The notes under the pieces were generated by a model that worked only from the letters and a program-made list of their open reading frames with translations, made no database searches and was not told the DNA's origin. The position numbers and the translations under genes are program-made. Positions 16,853 to 26,326 of a stretch of DNA of 64,000 nt are shown here, in pieces (the first letter of the stretch is position 1; every line of letters starts with the position of its first letter). This stretch comes from Sphingosinicella sp963974575 (GTDB lineage Bacteria; Pseudomonadota; Alphaproteobacteria; Sphingomonadales; Sphingomonadaceae). The stretch spans positions 1-64,000 of the forward strand of contig NZ_CAXBBQ010000004.1 in assembly GCF_963974575.1 (NCBI RefSeq), written 5' to 3'.

Positions 16853-18114
16853 CGGTAGGCTGGCGGAAGCGGGTTTTCGGCGTCCGGCCGGTAGCGATCG
16901 CGCAATGCCGCTTGCCGCGACGTATCCGGCGCCTCGCGTCCACCGATCAACACGATCGCGGGACCGGAAGACGGCTCCAGCGGATCGCCGTCCCAGATCA
17001 CCAGATCGGCCGCCTTGCCGGGCGCGATGCTGCCCTGCCGATCATCGGCGCCCCAGATTTCCGCGCTGCCGCGCGTGATCGCGCGCAGCGCGGTCGCATA
17101 GGGCAGCCCGTGCGCCGTGGCGATCCCCGCACCTTCGCGCAGCGCCGATCCCGCATTGTAGCTGAGATGGATGCCGAAGCCCGGAACCGTGAAGGCGATT
17201 TTCACACCCGCGTCTGAAAGCAGCGCCGCATTGTCGAGGCGCGCGCCGATCTGGTCGTAGCTGAGCGGCAGGTTGAGCATCGGATCGAGAATAACCGGAA
17301 TCCGCTTCGCGGCGAGGTCCGTCTTCGCGCGCCACGCCTCCGCGCCGCCGAGGATGACGATGCGAATGCCGTAATCATCGGAGAGCGCAATTGCCTGCCG
17401 GATATCCGATTCACGCTCGGCGGCGATCACAAGCGGGATGCGCCGGTCGAGCACGGGCGCAAGGCTCGCGCGGTCGAGGCGGCCGAGCAGGCGCTCGCGC
17501 GGATCGATGCCCTGCGGCGCGCGCGCTTCGTCGAGTGCATTGCGGATAAGCTGCCACTGCGCCGCGCGCGAGCCGCCGGTCTTGTCCGAGGTGCCGCTGC
17601 CGACGCGCACGAACAGCGCCGCCTGCGCGCGGTCTAGAATGTCGCCGTCCGGCTTCAGGTGCACAAGCGCGCCGCGTCCCTGAAACGGCGCTGAAGCCGA
17701 CCCGCCGGGAAACACCATCGCTTCCGTCACGCCATCCGCCCGCGCCTGTGCGACGAGCGTGGAATTGGCATTGAGCGCGTACTGGACATCGAACGCCGCG
17801 CCGAGTGCGCCGCTCGCCACCGACTGATCGTTGGTCTCTCGCGCGCCCGAAACCTCGGTGAGCCCGAGCTGCGTCGCGGCATTCACAAGGCCGGGCGTCA
17901 CGATGCGCCCCGCCGCATCGATCACGCGCGCACCGGTGGGAACCACGCCCGCAGCCGCAACCGAGACGATCTTCCCGTCACGCGTAACGATCGTCGCGCT
18001 CTCGATCGGCGTCTCCGCTGTCATCGTCCACACCCGCGCATTCACGATCGCCACGGTTTCAGCATTTGCTGGCAACGCCGCAAGCATCGCGAGGGCGGCA
18101 AACACGGGTTTCAT
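16849..18114 (-). CDS. Secreted amidohydrolase-family protein lacking metal ligands (probable pseudoenzyme)
   Basis: A 421-residue exported protein (signal peptide to about residue 18, ANAETV) with the amidohydrolase barrel and the flanking beta-sandwich (GKAADLVIWDGDPL near the end). The usual GFIDxHxH motif reads GLVNAATQLG, and the strand that normally carries a His reads LVIAAERESDI, so the metal centre appears lost. It lies between two amidohydrolase genes with intact motifs and overlaps both by 4 bases (ATGA). It may be a structural or substrate-binding partner of one of them; that is inference. Confidence 0.85.
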   Translation of the reverse strand: MKPVFAALAMLAALPANAETVAIVNARVWTMTAETPIESATIVTRDGKIVSVAAAGVVPTGARVIDAAGRIVTPGLVNAATQLGLTEVSGARETNDQSVASGALGAAFDVQYALNANSTLVAQARADGVTEAMVFPGGSASAPFQGRGALVHLKPDGDILDRAQAALFVRVGSGTSDKTGGSRAAQWQLIRNALDEARAPQGIDPRERLLGRLDRASLAPVLDRRIPLVIAAERESDIRQAIALSDDYGIRIVILGGAEAWRAKTDLAAKRIPVILDPMLNLPLSYDQIGARLDNAALLSDAGVKIAFTVPGFGIHLSYNAGSALREGAGIATAHGLPYATALRAITRGSAEIWGADDRQGSIAPGKAADLVIWDGDPLEPSSGPAIVLIGGREAPDTSRQAALRDRYRPDAENPLPPAYR

Positions 18115-19532
18115 CGCGGCGCTGCCTCCGTGCGGCCGATCTCGAAATCGCGGCGCGGCCGGTACGCCGGGTTCGCGCGGTCGTAAACGAGGGCGCCGTC
18201 GATATAGACGCGGTCGGCGTGGCTATAGATGCTGAACGGATCGCCTGACCAAAGCACAAGATCGGCGTTGTATCCGGGCGCGAGCGTGCCGATGCGGTCG
18301 TCCAGACCCATCGCCTTCGCGGGGTTGCTCGTCACCCAGCGGATGATCGTTTCGGGCGGCAGGGAAGCGCCCGCGCGGCGCCCTGCACCCGCGGCCTTCG
18401 CGGCCTCGATCGTGAGGCGCTGCCCCACCTGCGGCGAATCCGAATGCATCATCGCGCAAGCACCCGCCGCCTCCACGAACGCCGCATTCTCGCGGATCGC
18501 GTCCTGCGCTTCCACCTTGAAGCCCCACCAGTCGGACCAGACCGCCGCGCACGTCCCCGCCTCGCGCAGCATCGCGGGAATCTTGTAGGCTTCGGTCGCG
18601 TGGTGGAAGGCCGCGATGCGGAAATCAAATTCGCGTGCAAGGCCCAGCATCACCGCCATGTCGTCGGCGCGGTAGCAGTGCGCCTGCACGCTAATGTCGC
18701 CGGTGAGCACACCGGCGAGCGTTTCGAGTTCGAGGTTGCGCGGCCCCTTGTGCCCGCCCCCTTTGCCGGGCTTCTCGCCACGTGACCGTTCGAGATAATC
18801 CTGTGCGGCGGAAAACGCGGCGCGAAACATCGCGAGTTCGCCTTGGCGGCTGTTCGGCGCACTCGCGCGTCCGCCGTAATAGAGCTTGGGATTTTCCCCG
18901 CAGGCGATCTTCAGCCCCTGCGGCGCGCCCGGAAACTTCATGCCCTGCATGGTGACGGCGGGAACGGTCTTCAAAACCACGGAGCGCCCGCCAATGATCG
19001 TCGTCGATCCCGGCAAAATCTGCAGCGTCGTCACACCGCCCGCGAGCGCGCGATCGAAGGCAATATCCTGCGCATTGACCGCGTGCTCGATCCACGTTTC
19101 GGCGGCATTGGGATCGCTGATCTCGGTGACGTCGGAGCCGTGCTCATCGACCGACGTCAAGGGCACCACGAAGGTGCCGTTGTGGCTGTGCACATCGATG
19201 ATGCCCGGTGTCACCCATTTGCCGCGCCCATCGACGACCGCCGCGCCGTCCGCATCAAGATTGCGGCCCACGGCGACCACGCGCCCGTCCCGCACCAGCA
19301 CGTCGGCCGTGTCGTGCCGACCGCCGGCGCCATCGAGGATCGTGGCGCCGGTGATCAGCATGTCCGCGCGCGGCAGCGGCCGGTACGTACTCGGCCACGG
19401 GTCCGACGCGGACAGAGAAAGCGGGGAGGATTGACGCTCCTCCTCCTTTTTCTTCGCGGCGACCGGGGACGCGAAGAGGGCTGCGACGGCAACCGCAAGA
19501 ACGACATGACGGAGCTTCCCGCGCTTCATCAT
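18111..19532 (-). CDS. Secreted imidazolonepropionase-like amidohydrolase
   Basis: A 473-residue exported amidohydrolase. The first 26 residues are a signal peptide (VAALFASPVAA), followed by a charged KKKEEER segment. Metal ligands are intact: PGIIDVHSHNG, SVQAHCYRADD, AAFHHATE and MMHSDSPQVG. The family hydrolyses C-terminal dipeptide or cyclic amide bonds in several characterised members. The start is the first ATG of the ATGATG pair at 19532, behind GGGGGATGAC; the frame is open further upstream, but only inside the receptor gene. Located 44 bases after the siderophore receptor, first of the three-gene overlapping operon. Confidence 0.9.
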   Translation of the reverse strand: MMKRGKLRHVVLAVAVAALFASPVAAKKKEEERQSSPLSLSASDPWPSTYRPLPRADMLITGATILDGAGGRHDTADVLVRDGRVVAVGRNLDADGAAVVDGRGKWVTPGIIDVHSHNGTFVVPLTSVDEHGSDVTEISDPNAAETWIEHAVNAQDIAFDRALAGGVTTLQILPGSTTIIGGRSVVLKTVPAVTMQGMKFPGAPQGLKIACGENPKLYYGGRASAPNSRQGELAMFRAAFSAAQDYLERSRGEKPGKGGGHKGPRNLELETLAGVLTGDISVQAHCYRADDMAVMLGLAREFDFRIAAFHHATEAYKIPAMLREAGTCAAVWSDWWGFKVEAQDAIRENAAFVEAAGACAMMHSDSPQVGQRLTIEAAKAAGAGRRAGASLPPETIIRWVTSNPAKAMGLDDRIGTLAPGYNADLVLWSGDPFSIYSHADRVYIDGALVYDRANPAYRPRRDFEIGRTEAAPR

Positions 19533-19576
19533 GTCATCCCCCATTTGCCGCCCCGCCCCAAGCTTACGCATACAAA

Positions 19577-21766
19577 TCAGAACTTGCGTGTAACTGTTCC
19601 GATGACCTGACGACCAGCGCCAAAGTTGCACCCGGCCACGCCGGAACACCGTGCGACATAGCTCTTGTCGAAGATATTCGATCCGTTGATCGCGAAGCGC
19701 CATTCCGGCGTGTCGTAGTGGATGATCGCATCGAACAATGTCGTGCTTTCTCCATAATAGACCACCGGATTGAACGCACCGGGCAGGCTGCCCGCGCTCT
19801 TGCTGTTGTAGCGTCCGCCGAAGCCGAAGCCGAGACCGCCGAGCGAACCCTGCTGGATCGTGTAATCGACGAACAGCGATAGCTTGTGCTTTGGCGTCGT
19901 CGGCAGCGGCGCGCCGACCTCGCCTGCGAAGCTCGATTCCTTTACCTCGCTGTTGTTGTAGCTGTAAGAGCCGTTGATCGAGATCTGCTCGCGAATACGC
20001 GCCACAAGTTCGATCTCGCCGCCCCACACCTCAACTTCGCCACTCTGCGTACCGAACACCGGCGTCACAGACGGCGACGTGCTCACCACGTTCTTCTGCT
20101 TGATGTCGAACACAGCGGCGGTCACGAACAGCTTCACGTCGTCCGGCAGGCCGCGCGCATCATACTTGATACCCGCTTCGATCTGCTTGCCGGTCGAAGG
20201 CTTGAAATCGTCGCCGGTCACGCTGTCGACACCAAGCACGGGTTCGAACGACGTTGCGTAGCTGACATACGGCGCAAAACCGCTGTCGGTGACGTAGTTC
20301 GCGCCGACACGCCACGTGAACTTGTCCTGCTTCGTCGTCGTCGCCGTTAGAACGCTCGCGATCTTCACCCAATCGTAGCGGCCGCCAAGCGTCAGGTAAA
20401 AATTCCCGAAGCCGATCTGATCCTGCGCGTAAACGCCGGTCTGCTTCAGGCGCTGATTGTTGAACGCCGAGGGATAGCCAGGCGTGTAATTGGCCTGCGG
20501 CGCGTACACCGGATCGAACAGGTCGATCGTGTTGGCGAAGATGAAGCCGAAATCCGCCTTGTTATAAACATTGCGGTAATCGACGCCGACGAGCAGCTTG
20601 TGCTCGGCCCCGCCGGTTCCGAAATTCGCGTCGATCCGGTTGTCGGTCGCGAAGCTCGTCACATCCTCGGCGTAGCTGAAGTTGTATTGCTGAACGGTGC
20701 GATAATAGCTGGGATCAAGCGGATCGGTGGTGTTGATAAGGCCGCCGCCGCCGTAGATGCCCGTGGGCGTCCGCTCCTTGTATTCGCTCCACTTGGTGTT
20801 CGAGCTGAATTTCAGGCTTTCCGAAAATTGGTGCCGGAAATCCCATCCGAGCGCGAACTGCCGCCGCTCGTAGAGGTTGTTCGGATCGCCGAGGTTCGTG
20901 CTCCGCTTCACCTTGCCGATGGGGTTGTCGAGCAGCGTGCCGTAAACAGGCAGGAAGCCGTTCGTATCGCCGCGGACCTCGTCGTACTGATAATAGCCGA
21001 GGCCGGTGATCGACGTGTTATCGCCAAGGCGCCACGTCAATGTCGGGGCCGCCGTCAACCGCTTGGCAGACACGTGATCGCGTTCCGCATCGCGATCACG
21101 GTAAAGCACCGTGAAGCGCGCATCGACCGAATTGGAAACCGGCCCTGTCATTGTCGCGGCGAGCTGCTTGTAATCGTCCTCGCCGTACTTGGCGCTGATT
21201 TCTCCGCCGAAGCTGCTCTGCGCGCGGCGGCTGACCTGGTTGTAGATACCGCCGGGAGGGGCGTTGCCGTAGAGCACCGAGGCCGGGCCCTTGAGCAGGT
21301 CGAGCGATTCAAAGGCGTAGAGATCGACACCGACCGAATAGATCGAGGTCGAGATCGGCGCGGCCAGCCCGTCGATATACTGCTTCGGCGTGAAGCCGCG
21401 CACCGTGAAGAAGTCGAAGCGCAGATCGGGGCCGTAATTCTCGCCGAACACGCCCGCAGTGTAGCGCACCGCCTGCTGGGCATCGATGAAGTTCAGAAGA
21501 TCGATCTGGTCGCGCGTGATGACGGAGATCGACTGCGGCGTTTCGATGAGCGGGATGTCGGTCTTGCTCGCCGTCGCGCTGCCCTCGGGCACATAGTTGC
21601 GCGCGGTGACGACGATCATGTCTTCCCCGTCCACCGTCGTGCGCGTGGTTTCGACGGAAGCGCCCGCAGGCGCGGCCTCCTGCGCCATCGCGGGAAGCGC
21701 GGCGAGCCCGGTGAGTGCCGCCCCGGCAAGCAGCAGTGTTTTCAGCGTCCGGTCATGAACGGTCAT
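19577..21766 (-). CDS. TonB-dependent siderophore receptor
   Basis: A 729-residue outer-membrane receptor of the FhuA/FpvA type. It has a signal peptide (LKTLLLAGAALTGLAALPAMAQ), a plug domain starting TPQSISVITRDQIDLL and carrying DFFTVRGF, and a barrel that ends in the siderophore-receptor signature with two Cys before a GAGRQVIGTVTRKF terminus. It should import a ferric siderophore with energy from TonB/ExbBD. The start at 21766 has AAGGGGG upstream; a GTG-like upstream extension is unlikely. A Fur-like box lies about 130 bases upstream. Next genes are the amidohydrolase operon; upstream ones include a PepSY membrane protein. Confidence 0.93.
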   Translation of the reverse strand: MTVHDRTLKTLLLAGAALTGLAALPAMAQEAAPAGASVETTRTTVDGEDMIVVTARNYVPEGSATASKTDIPLIETPQSISVITRDQIDLLNFIDAQQAVRYTAGVFGENYGPDLRFDFFTVRGFTPKQYIDGLAAPISTSIYSVGVDLYAFESLDLLKGPASVLYGNAPPGGIYNQVSRRAQSSFGGEISAKYGEDDYKQLAATMTGPVSNSVDARFTVLYRDRDAERDHVSAKRLTAAPTLTWRLGDNTSITGLGYYQYDEVRGDTNGFLPVYGTLLDNPIGKVKRSTNLGDPNNLYERRQFALGWDFRHQFSESLKFSSNTKWSEYKERTPTGIYGGGGLINTTDPLDPSYYRTVQQYNFSYAEDVTSFATDNRIDANFGTGGAEHKLLVGVDYRNVYNKADFGFIFANTIDLFDPVYAPQANYTPGYPSAFNNQRLKQTGVYAQDQIGFGNFYLTLGGRYDWVKIASVLTATTTKQDKFTWRVGANYVTDSGFAPYVSYATSFEPVLGVDSVTGDDFKPSTGKQIEAGIKYDARGLPDDVKLFVTAAVFDIKQKNVVSTSPSVTPVFGTQSGEVEVWGGEIELVARIREQISINGSYSYNNSEVKESSFAGEVGAPLPTTPKHKLSLFVDYTIQQGSLGGLGFGFGGRYNSKSAGSLPGAFNPVVYYGESTTLFDAIIHYDTPEWRFAINGSNIFDKSYVARCSGVAGCNFGAGRQVIGTVTRKF

Positions 21767-21886
21767 TGCATTCCCCCTTTGATGAAATGAAGTTTCGAAC
21801 CTCATGTTGATTATGACGAAGAGATTACTCCCACCGGGCCCGAACGGCGTTTCTGCACAGGGTCTAACTGTATCGAGATCAGGCCA

Positions 21887-22870
21887 TTATTGCGAGTCAT
21901 TATCATTATTGACACAAATTTGCCTGGATAGCCACTCGGAAGTTTCCGCGAGCGCCCGATCTGCAAGCGGCGAGATCGACACGGCTTCAAGGAAACTGTG
22001 GGTCGCCCCAGCATATTCGCGGAAATCGACCGCCACGCCCGCCGCTGCCAGCCGTGCCGCCATGTCCCTGTTCTCGTCCGCAAGGATGTCGCAGGCCGCA
22101 ACCGCGAAGAACGTGGGCGGAAGCCCGGCGAAGTCCGCGTGCATCGGGCAGGCGAGCGGGTCGGCGAAGTCCTCCTCAGCGCGCAGGTAGTTCGTCCAGA
22201 ACACCGCCATCTCGGCGGCGGTGAGGTTATAGGCAGGTCCGTCGTAGCGCCGATAGCTCGGATAATCCGCCCTGCCGTCGAAGGCGCCGTAATTCACCAG
22301 TATGGCCGAAAGCGGCGCCTCGCCGTCTCGAAGCAGCGCCAGATTGGCGGCAACCGAGAGATTGGCTCCCGCCGAATCGCCGCCGATCTCGACCCGCTGC
22401 GGATCGAGCCCGTGCGCCGCACCCTCGGCGCGCAGCCAGCGCACGACCGAGACGATCTCGTCGAGCGCACACGGAAATTTTGCTTCGGGCGACAGGCTAT
22501 AGTCGATGCCGACGACGGCGACCCCAGCCCGCGCCGCATACTCGCGCATCAGCCGGTCGTGCGTGTCGAGGCTGAACATCGTCCAGCCGCCGCCGTGCAC
22601 ATAGATCAGCACAGGCAGCACCGTCCGCGCATCCGGCCGATAGATACGAACCCTGACGCCGAGCGGCCCCACTTTAAGTGTTTCCGTACCGAACATCGCC
22701 GGACCGCCTGCGGCCCACGGCGCGCGCACCTCCTCGGCGATACGCCGCCGCTCGGGAAGCGGCAGGCATTCGAAATCGGGATAGCGACCGTAGGCGGCGG
22801 CCACTTCGCGCTGAAAACGGCGGATATCGGGGTCGAGGTCGTCGGCGACCCCGGCTGTCGTCTGGTTCAT
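21887..22870 (-). CDS. Alpha/beta hydrolase, hormone-sensitive-lipase type
   Basis: A 327-residue esterase/lipase of the HSL (family IV) group. The oxyanion-hole motif HGGGW is at about 92-96, the nucleophile motif GDSAG at about 164-168, and the Asp and His of the triad are in DILADE and ATHSF. No signal peptide, so it is cytoplasmic. It sits 4 bases after the permease gene and its stop lies close to the receptor promoter. Members act on short acyl esters; in this iron-related neighbourhood it could hydrolyse an imported siderophore ester, which is speculation. Confidence 0.9.
   Translation of the reverse strand: MNQTTAGVADDLDPDIRRFQREVAAAYGRYPDFECLPLPERRRIAEEVRAPWAAGGPAMFGTETLKVGPLGVRVRIYRPDARTVLPVLIYVHGGGWTMFSLDTHDRLMREYAARAGVAVVGIDYSLSPEAKFPCALDEIVSVVRWLRAEGAAHGLDPQRVEIGGDSAGANLSVAANLALLRDGEAPLSAILVNYGAFDGRADYPSYRRYDGPAYNLTAAEMAVFWTNYLRAEEDFADPLACPMHADFAGLPPTFFAVAACDILADENRDMAARLAAAGVAVDFREYAGATHSFLEAVSISPLADRALAETSEWLSRQICVNNDNDSQ
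21892..21910 (-). promoter_or_regulatory. Fur-box-like site before the siderophore receptor gene
   Basis: Read on the minus strand, 21910-21892 matches the 19-base Fur consensus GATAATGATAATCATTATC at 14 positions, including an 11-base uninterrupted run ATAATGATAAT. It overlaps the 3' end of the alpha/beta hydrolase gene, 125 bases upstream of the receptor ATG. Iron control of the receptor fits its type; binding is not shown. Confidence 0.5.
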
Positions 22871-22874
22871 GAGG

Positions 22875-24398
22875 TCAGGCTTCCGAGAGTGTGCGGCGCA
22901 GGCGCGAATGGCCGACGCCGTAAAAGAAGTAAAAGGCGATGCCGAAGGCGATGTAGAGGCCGAGAATGGTGGCCGGCAGCCACTCGCCGACCATCGCCTT
23001 GCGGATGATGTCGAGCACCACGGGCGCCATCATCAGCACGCAGAAGACGAGCGCGAGCATCGGCACCACGCCGAGCCAGAGCGTGCCGACACGGAAGCCG
23101 CCGAAGGGCACGCGGAACGGGCGCGGCAGCTCCGGCTGCGTGCTGCGCAGCCAGATGACGCTGATCGCCACGGTGATGAACACGCAGCCCGTGCCGAGGC
23201 TGACGAGATCGCCCAGCATCGAGATCGGCAGGAACGCGGCGGCAATGCCCGCCGCCAGTGCGACGAACCACGTGCCCTGATGCGGGGTGCGAAAGCGCGC
23301 GTGCACGCGGCTGAACAGCGGCGGCAGCAGCCCGTCCGTCGACATGGCGTAACACACGCGCGAATGCGCGTAGGTGTTCACCATCAGCACCGAGCACAGC
23401 CCGGTGAGCGCGCCCACCTTGATGACGATGCTGAGCACCGGCATCCCGATCGCCGAAACGGCGACCGCGACCGGATCGGGCACGTTCAGCATCTTGTAGG
23501 AGACGAGGCCGGTCAGCACTGCCGCGACCGCCATGTAGACGATCGTCGCGATGGTGAGCGCGCCGAGGATGCCGATCGGGATGTCGCGCTGCGGCTTCTT
23601 TGCTTCAAGCGCGGCGGTCGCCACCGCCTCGAACCCCAGATAGGCGAAGAACAGGATCGAAGCGCCGCGCAGCACGCCCGCCCAGCCGTAGGTGAAACCG
23701 CCTTCGTTTTCGGGGATGAACGGCTTCCAGTTCGCGGGATCGACGTGCGGCAGGCCGAAGATGATGAAGGCGATCAGCACGCCGACCTTCACCGTCACCA
23801 TCACCGCGTTGATCGTCGCCGACTGCGAGACGCCGCGCACGAGGATGAAGGCGAACAGCAGCACCGCCGCCGTCGCGACGAGGTTGATGCCGCCGCCGGT
23901 CACGAATGCGGTGCCCGCCTCCCCCGCCGCAGGCCGGATGAACGGTGTCGCCAGAACCGCCGGGATATGAATGCCGAAATCGCCGAGCAGGCTGACGAGA
24001 TAGCCCGAAACACCCACCGCGAGCGCGGACCCGGCAAGCCCGAGTTCAAGCATCAGCATCCAGCCGAGCCCCCACGCGAAAGCCTCGCCGAGCGCGGCAT
24101 AGGCATAGCTGTAGGAGGCGCCGGAAACCGGCAGCGTCGAGGACAGCTCGGCATAGCAAAGCCCGGTGAACGCGCAGGCGAGCCCCGCGAACACGAACGA
24201 CAGCATCACTGCCGGCCCCGCATAGTTCGCCGCCGCCGTGCCGGTCATCACATAGACGCCCGCGCCGATGATGCACCCGATGCCGATGAGCACGAGATGC
24301 ACGGGGCCGAGCGCACGGTGGAGACCGTGGCGGTCGATATCGCTGCGCACGTCGGCGAGCGGCTTGCGGATCAGATATCGGGTCGGCGCGCGCGCCAT
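22875..24398 (-). CDS. Amino acid permease (APC family, cationic amino acid transporter type)
   Basis: A 507-residue transporter with about twelve hydrophobic helices and the APC signature GIGCIIGAGVYVMTG in the first helix. The overall pattern matches the YfnA/CAT group of proton- or substrate-driven amino acid importers of the inner membrane. Start at the ATG at 24398 (MARAPTRYL) is preferred over a longer frame that would begin in the G-rich leader; a GGGGGA lies upstream. Followed within 4 bases by the hydrolase gene, so probably one transcript. Substrate not predictable from sequence alone. Confidence 0.92.
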   Translation of the reverse strand: MARAPTRYLIRKPLADVRSDIDRHGLHRALGPVHLVLIGIGCIIGAGVYVMTGTAAANYAGPAVMLSFVFAGLACAFTGLCYAELSSTLPVSGASYSYAYAALGEAFAWGLGWMLMLELGLAGSALAVGVSGYLVSLLGDFGIHIPAVLATPFIRPAAGEAGTAFVTGGGINLVATAAVLLFAFILVRGVSQSATINAVMVTVKVGVLIAFIIFGLPHVDPANWKPFIPENEGGFTYGWAGVLRGASILFFAYLGFEAVATAALEAKKPQRDIPIGILGALTIATIVYMAVAAVLTGLVSYKMLNVPDPVAVAVSAIGMPVLSIVIKVGALTGLCSVLMVNTYAHSRVCYAMSTDGLLPPLFSRVHARFRTPHQGTWFVALAAGIAAAFLPISMLGDLVSLGTGCVFITVAISVIWLRSTQPELPRPFRVPFGGFRVGTLWLGVVPMLALVFCVLMMAPVVLDIIRKAMVGEWLPATILGLYIAFGIAFYFFYGVGHSRLRRTLSEA

Positions 24399-24473
24399 GG
24401 CTTCAGTCCCCCCCAAAGGAAGGGGGAGTTTACTGACCCCGATGCGGCCCCGCCCACGCAATCGGGCCGGGCG

Positions 24474-25070
24474 TCATCCCTTCCGGGCCTGAGCGCGCAT
24501 GGTGTCTGCGAGCGCCGGATCGGGATGCCGCGTCACGATTTCCTCGAAAGTCTGCGCGCCCTCGTCCTGCCCCAGCTTGAACGTCGCCTGCTCTGAAAGC
24601 ACGCGGGCACGGAAGGCTATGATATGGTCCAGCATGGGCACCGCGCGGGCACCCATCTCCGCGACCGTCCATGCGCCGGGCCCGGTCCCTTCGAGATGCG
24701 CGGCCAGCCGATCGACCGCGCTCGGCGTTTCGTCGGGCACGAACACAACCTCGGCCTCGAAGCGCACGACGGCATAATTCCAAGTCGGCCCCCACGTCGG
24801 ATTGGAGACGAGACGCGGCGACACGTAACCCTGCGCGCCCTGAAAAAGGATCGCGGCGTGCGGATCGGCCTGCAATGCAGCAACCTGCGGGTTGCGCTTC
24901 GCGAAATGCCCGAACAGCGCAACCACACGTCCCTCGTTGTCGCACTCAGCAAGCAGCGGCAGCGGCGTCGAAACGAAACCGCCTGGCCCGTTCGAGACAA
25001 CCCACGCCAGCGGATGCGCGGCAATCAATGCCGCGACATCGCCCTTTGCACGTGGAACGAAAACACTCAT
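24474..25070 (-). CDS. FMN-binding negative transcriptional regulator (PaiB family)
   Basis: A 198-residue split-barrel flavin-binding protein of the PaiB family. Typical segments are visible: MSVFVPRAKGD at the start, HPLAWVVSNG, FGHFAKRNPQ, SPRLVSNPTWGPTWNY and a C-terminal KLGQD. In Bacillus, PaiB is linked to sporulation and protease control, but most members are uncharacterised flavoproteins. The start codon overlaps the stop of the PepSY protein gene (ATGA, 25070-25067), showing coupling to it. No DNA-binding motif is evident. Confidence 0.9.
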   Translation of the reverse strand: MSVFVPRAKGDVAALIAAHPLAWVVSNGPGGFVSTPLPLLAECDNEGRVVALFGHFAKRNPQVAALQADPHAAILFQGAQGYVSPRLVSNPTWGPTWNYAVVRFEAEVVFVPDETPSAVDRLAAHLEGTGPGAWTVAEMGARAVPMLDHIIAFRARVLSEQATFKLGQDEGAQTFEEIVTRHPDPALADTMRAQARKG

Positions 25071-26158
25071 CGCGCCCTCACCTTTCGCCGCGCCGCCCAG
25101 AGCAGGACGCCGACACTGATCATCGTTACGAGCCAAACGCCGATCGCGGCAACCGCGATCCGCCCGGCAAGCCCCCCCATCTCGCCCGTATGGAACGGAA
25201 ACAGCCCGTCCACAAATGCACGGCCGGGCGCGGCATCCAGCGCGTCGAAGCGCGCAAGGATGCGGCCGTCGACCGCGCTCACGAACACGCGCGTCGCGCC
25301 ATAAGCCCGCCGCGCCTCCGCCGGCTGCGTCACCCGGATCTGCCATACCGGCCGTTCACCCTCCGGCGCATAGATCGCGGCGAGCGTCGATCCCGGATAA
25401 GCCGCGAGCGCGGTTCCCGCCGCTGCGGCAAGGCCCACGCCCGCCGTCCCGGCCGGTGCATCCGCCGGTGCCGCAATCGGCGTCGGCCGCACAACCGTTT
25501 CAACGCCGCCTGAGAAGTTCAGCAGCACGCCCGCCGTGATGCTCGCGAGCGCCGGAATGCCCACGATCAAGCCGAGCGCACGGTGCCAGCTGTAGTGGCG
25601 CGCCGCGGCCTGACCCTTGCGTTGCACGCGGAGAGCGCGTCCCCACTGCCCGCGCTTCGGCCACGCGATATAGAGCCCGGAAAGAATGTTGGTGACGAGC
25701 AGCACGCCGCTGATCCCCACGATCCAGCTTCCCCGGTCGCCCGCAAGCAGATTGTGGTGGATAAGGACGAGCGTTCCCGTCAACGCTGCCGGCCCCGTGT
25801 AATCACCATCCACGAGAATCTGCCCCGCGCCGTCGATGCGGACGCTGCGGTCCGCGTCCGGCGTATCGCCCGTGATGCTCACGTCATAGCGATCGGGCGC
25901 ACCTGCGCCCGTCCAGATCGAGCCCAGCCGCGCGCCCGAACCTTCGGTCAGGTCTGCAACCGTGCGTTCGATCGCGGCAAGATCGGTCTGCCGATGCGCG
26001 CCGGGGATGAACGCATCCCGGATTTCCCAATGAAAAACGATCAGCACGCCGGTCAGCGCCTGCACCAGCCAGAATGCCGCCGCCGCAAGTCCGGCCCAGC
26101 GGTGCCAGCGGATCAAATTTGCCTTCAGCGCCATCCGCAGTGTCTCCCCAATGGCCAT
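25067..26158 (-). CDS. PepSY-associated transmembrane protein
   Basis: A 363-residue inner-membrane protein of the PepSY_TM group, often encoded beside siderophore receptors and thought to act as a ferric reductase or in siderophore processing. The N-terminal helix pattern LIRWHRWAGLAAAAFWLVQ is typical, with further His-containing helices (HNLLAGDRGSW, HRALGLIVG) that could bind haem, and a PepSY domain between. The start could be 26158 or the in-frame ATG at 26134. First gene of the minus-strand run that leads through PaiB, the permease and hydrolase to the receptor. Confidence 0.88.
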   Translation of the reverse strand: MAIGETLRMALKANLIRWHRWAGLAAAAFWLVQALTGVLIVFHWEIRDAFIPGAHRQTDLAAIERTVADLTEGSGARLGSIWTGAGAPDRYDVSITGDTPDADRSVRIDGAGQILVDGDYTGPAALTGTLVLIHHNLLAGDRGSWIVGISGVLLVTNILSGLYIAWPKRGQWGRALRVQRKGQAAARHYSWHRALGLIVGIPALASITAGVLLNFSGGVETVVRPTPIAAPADAPAGTAGVGLAAAAGTALAAYPGSTLAAIYAPEGERPVWQIRVTQPAEARRAYGATRVFVSAVDGRILARFDALDAAPGRAFVDGLFPFHTGEMGGLAGRIAVAAIGVWLVTMISVGVLLWAARRKVRAR

Positions 26159-26326
26159 CTGCCCGGCGTTCCGTATGCCTGTGCACGCGTTCTTCCGTCC
26201 ATGCTCTTGTCATAGAGGCGGCATGGCGAGGCCGCTTATCGAAACAGGCCATCAATTTGCTCTAACGCGCCATCGGCCGACCCAATTCGCAGGCTGACAA
26301 ACCCGGGCCTGTATCAATTTGAAACA

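Noticed and set aside
13646..16858. 1070-codon open frame on the plus strand opposite the propeller-amidohydrolase gene
   Set aside because: It is the mirror of a gene with clear motifs and signal peptide; its own translation is Arg/His/Asp-rich with no recognisable domain. The same applies to the 936-codon minus frame opposite the M16 peptidase gene.
18111..20027. 638-codon version of the first amidohydrolase gene
   Set aside because: The extra N-terminal part overlaps the siderophore receptor gene and lacks domain features; the signal peptide begins at 19532 behind a good ribosome site.
22869..24596. 575-codon plus-strand frame opposite the permease gene
   Set aside because: Antisense to a clear transporter; its composition (very Asp/His/Arg-rich) is typical of shadow frames in high-G+C DNA.
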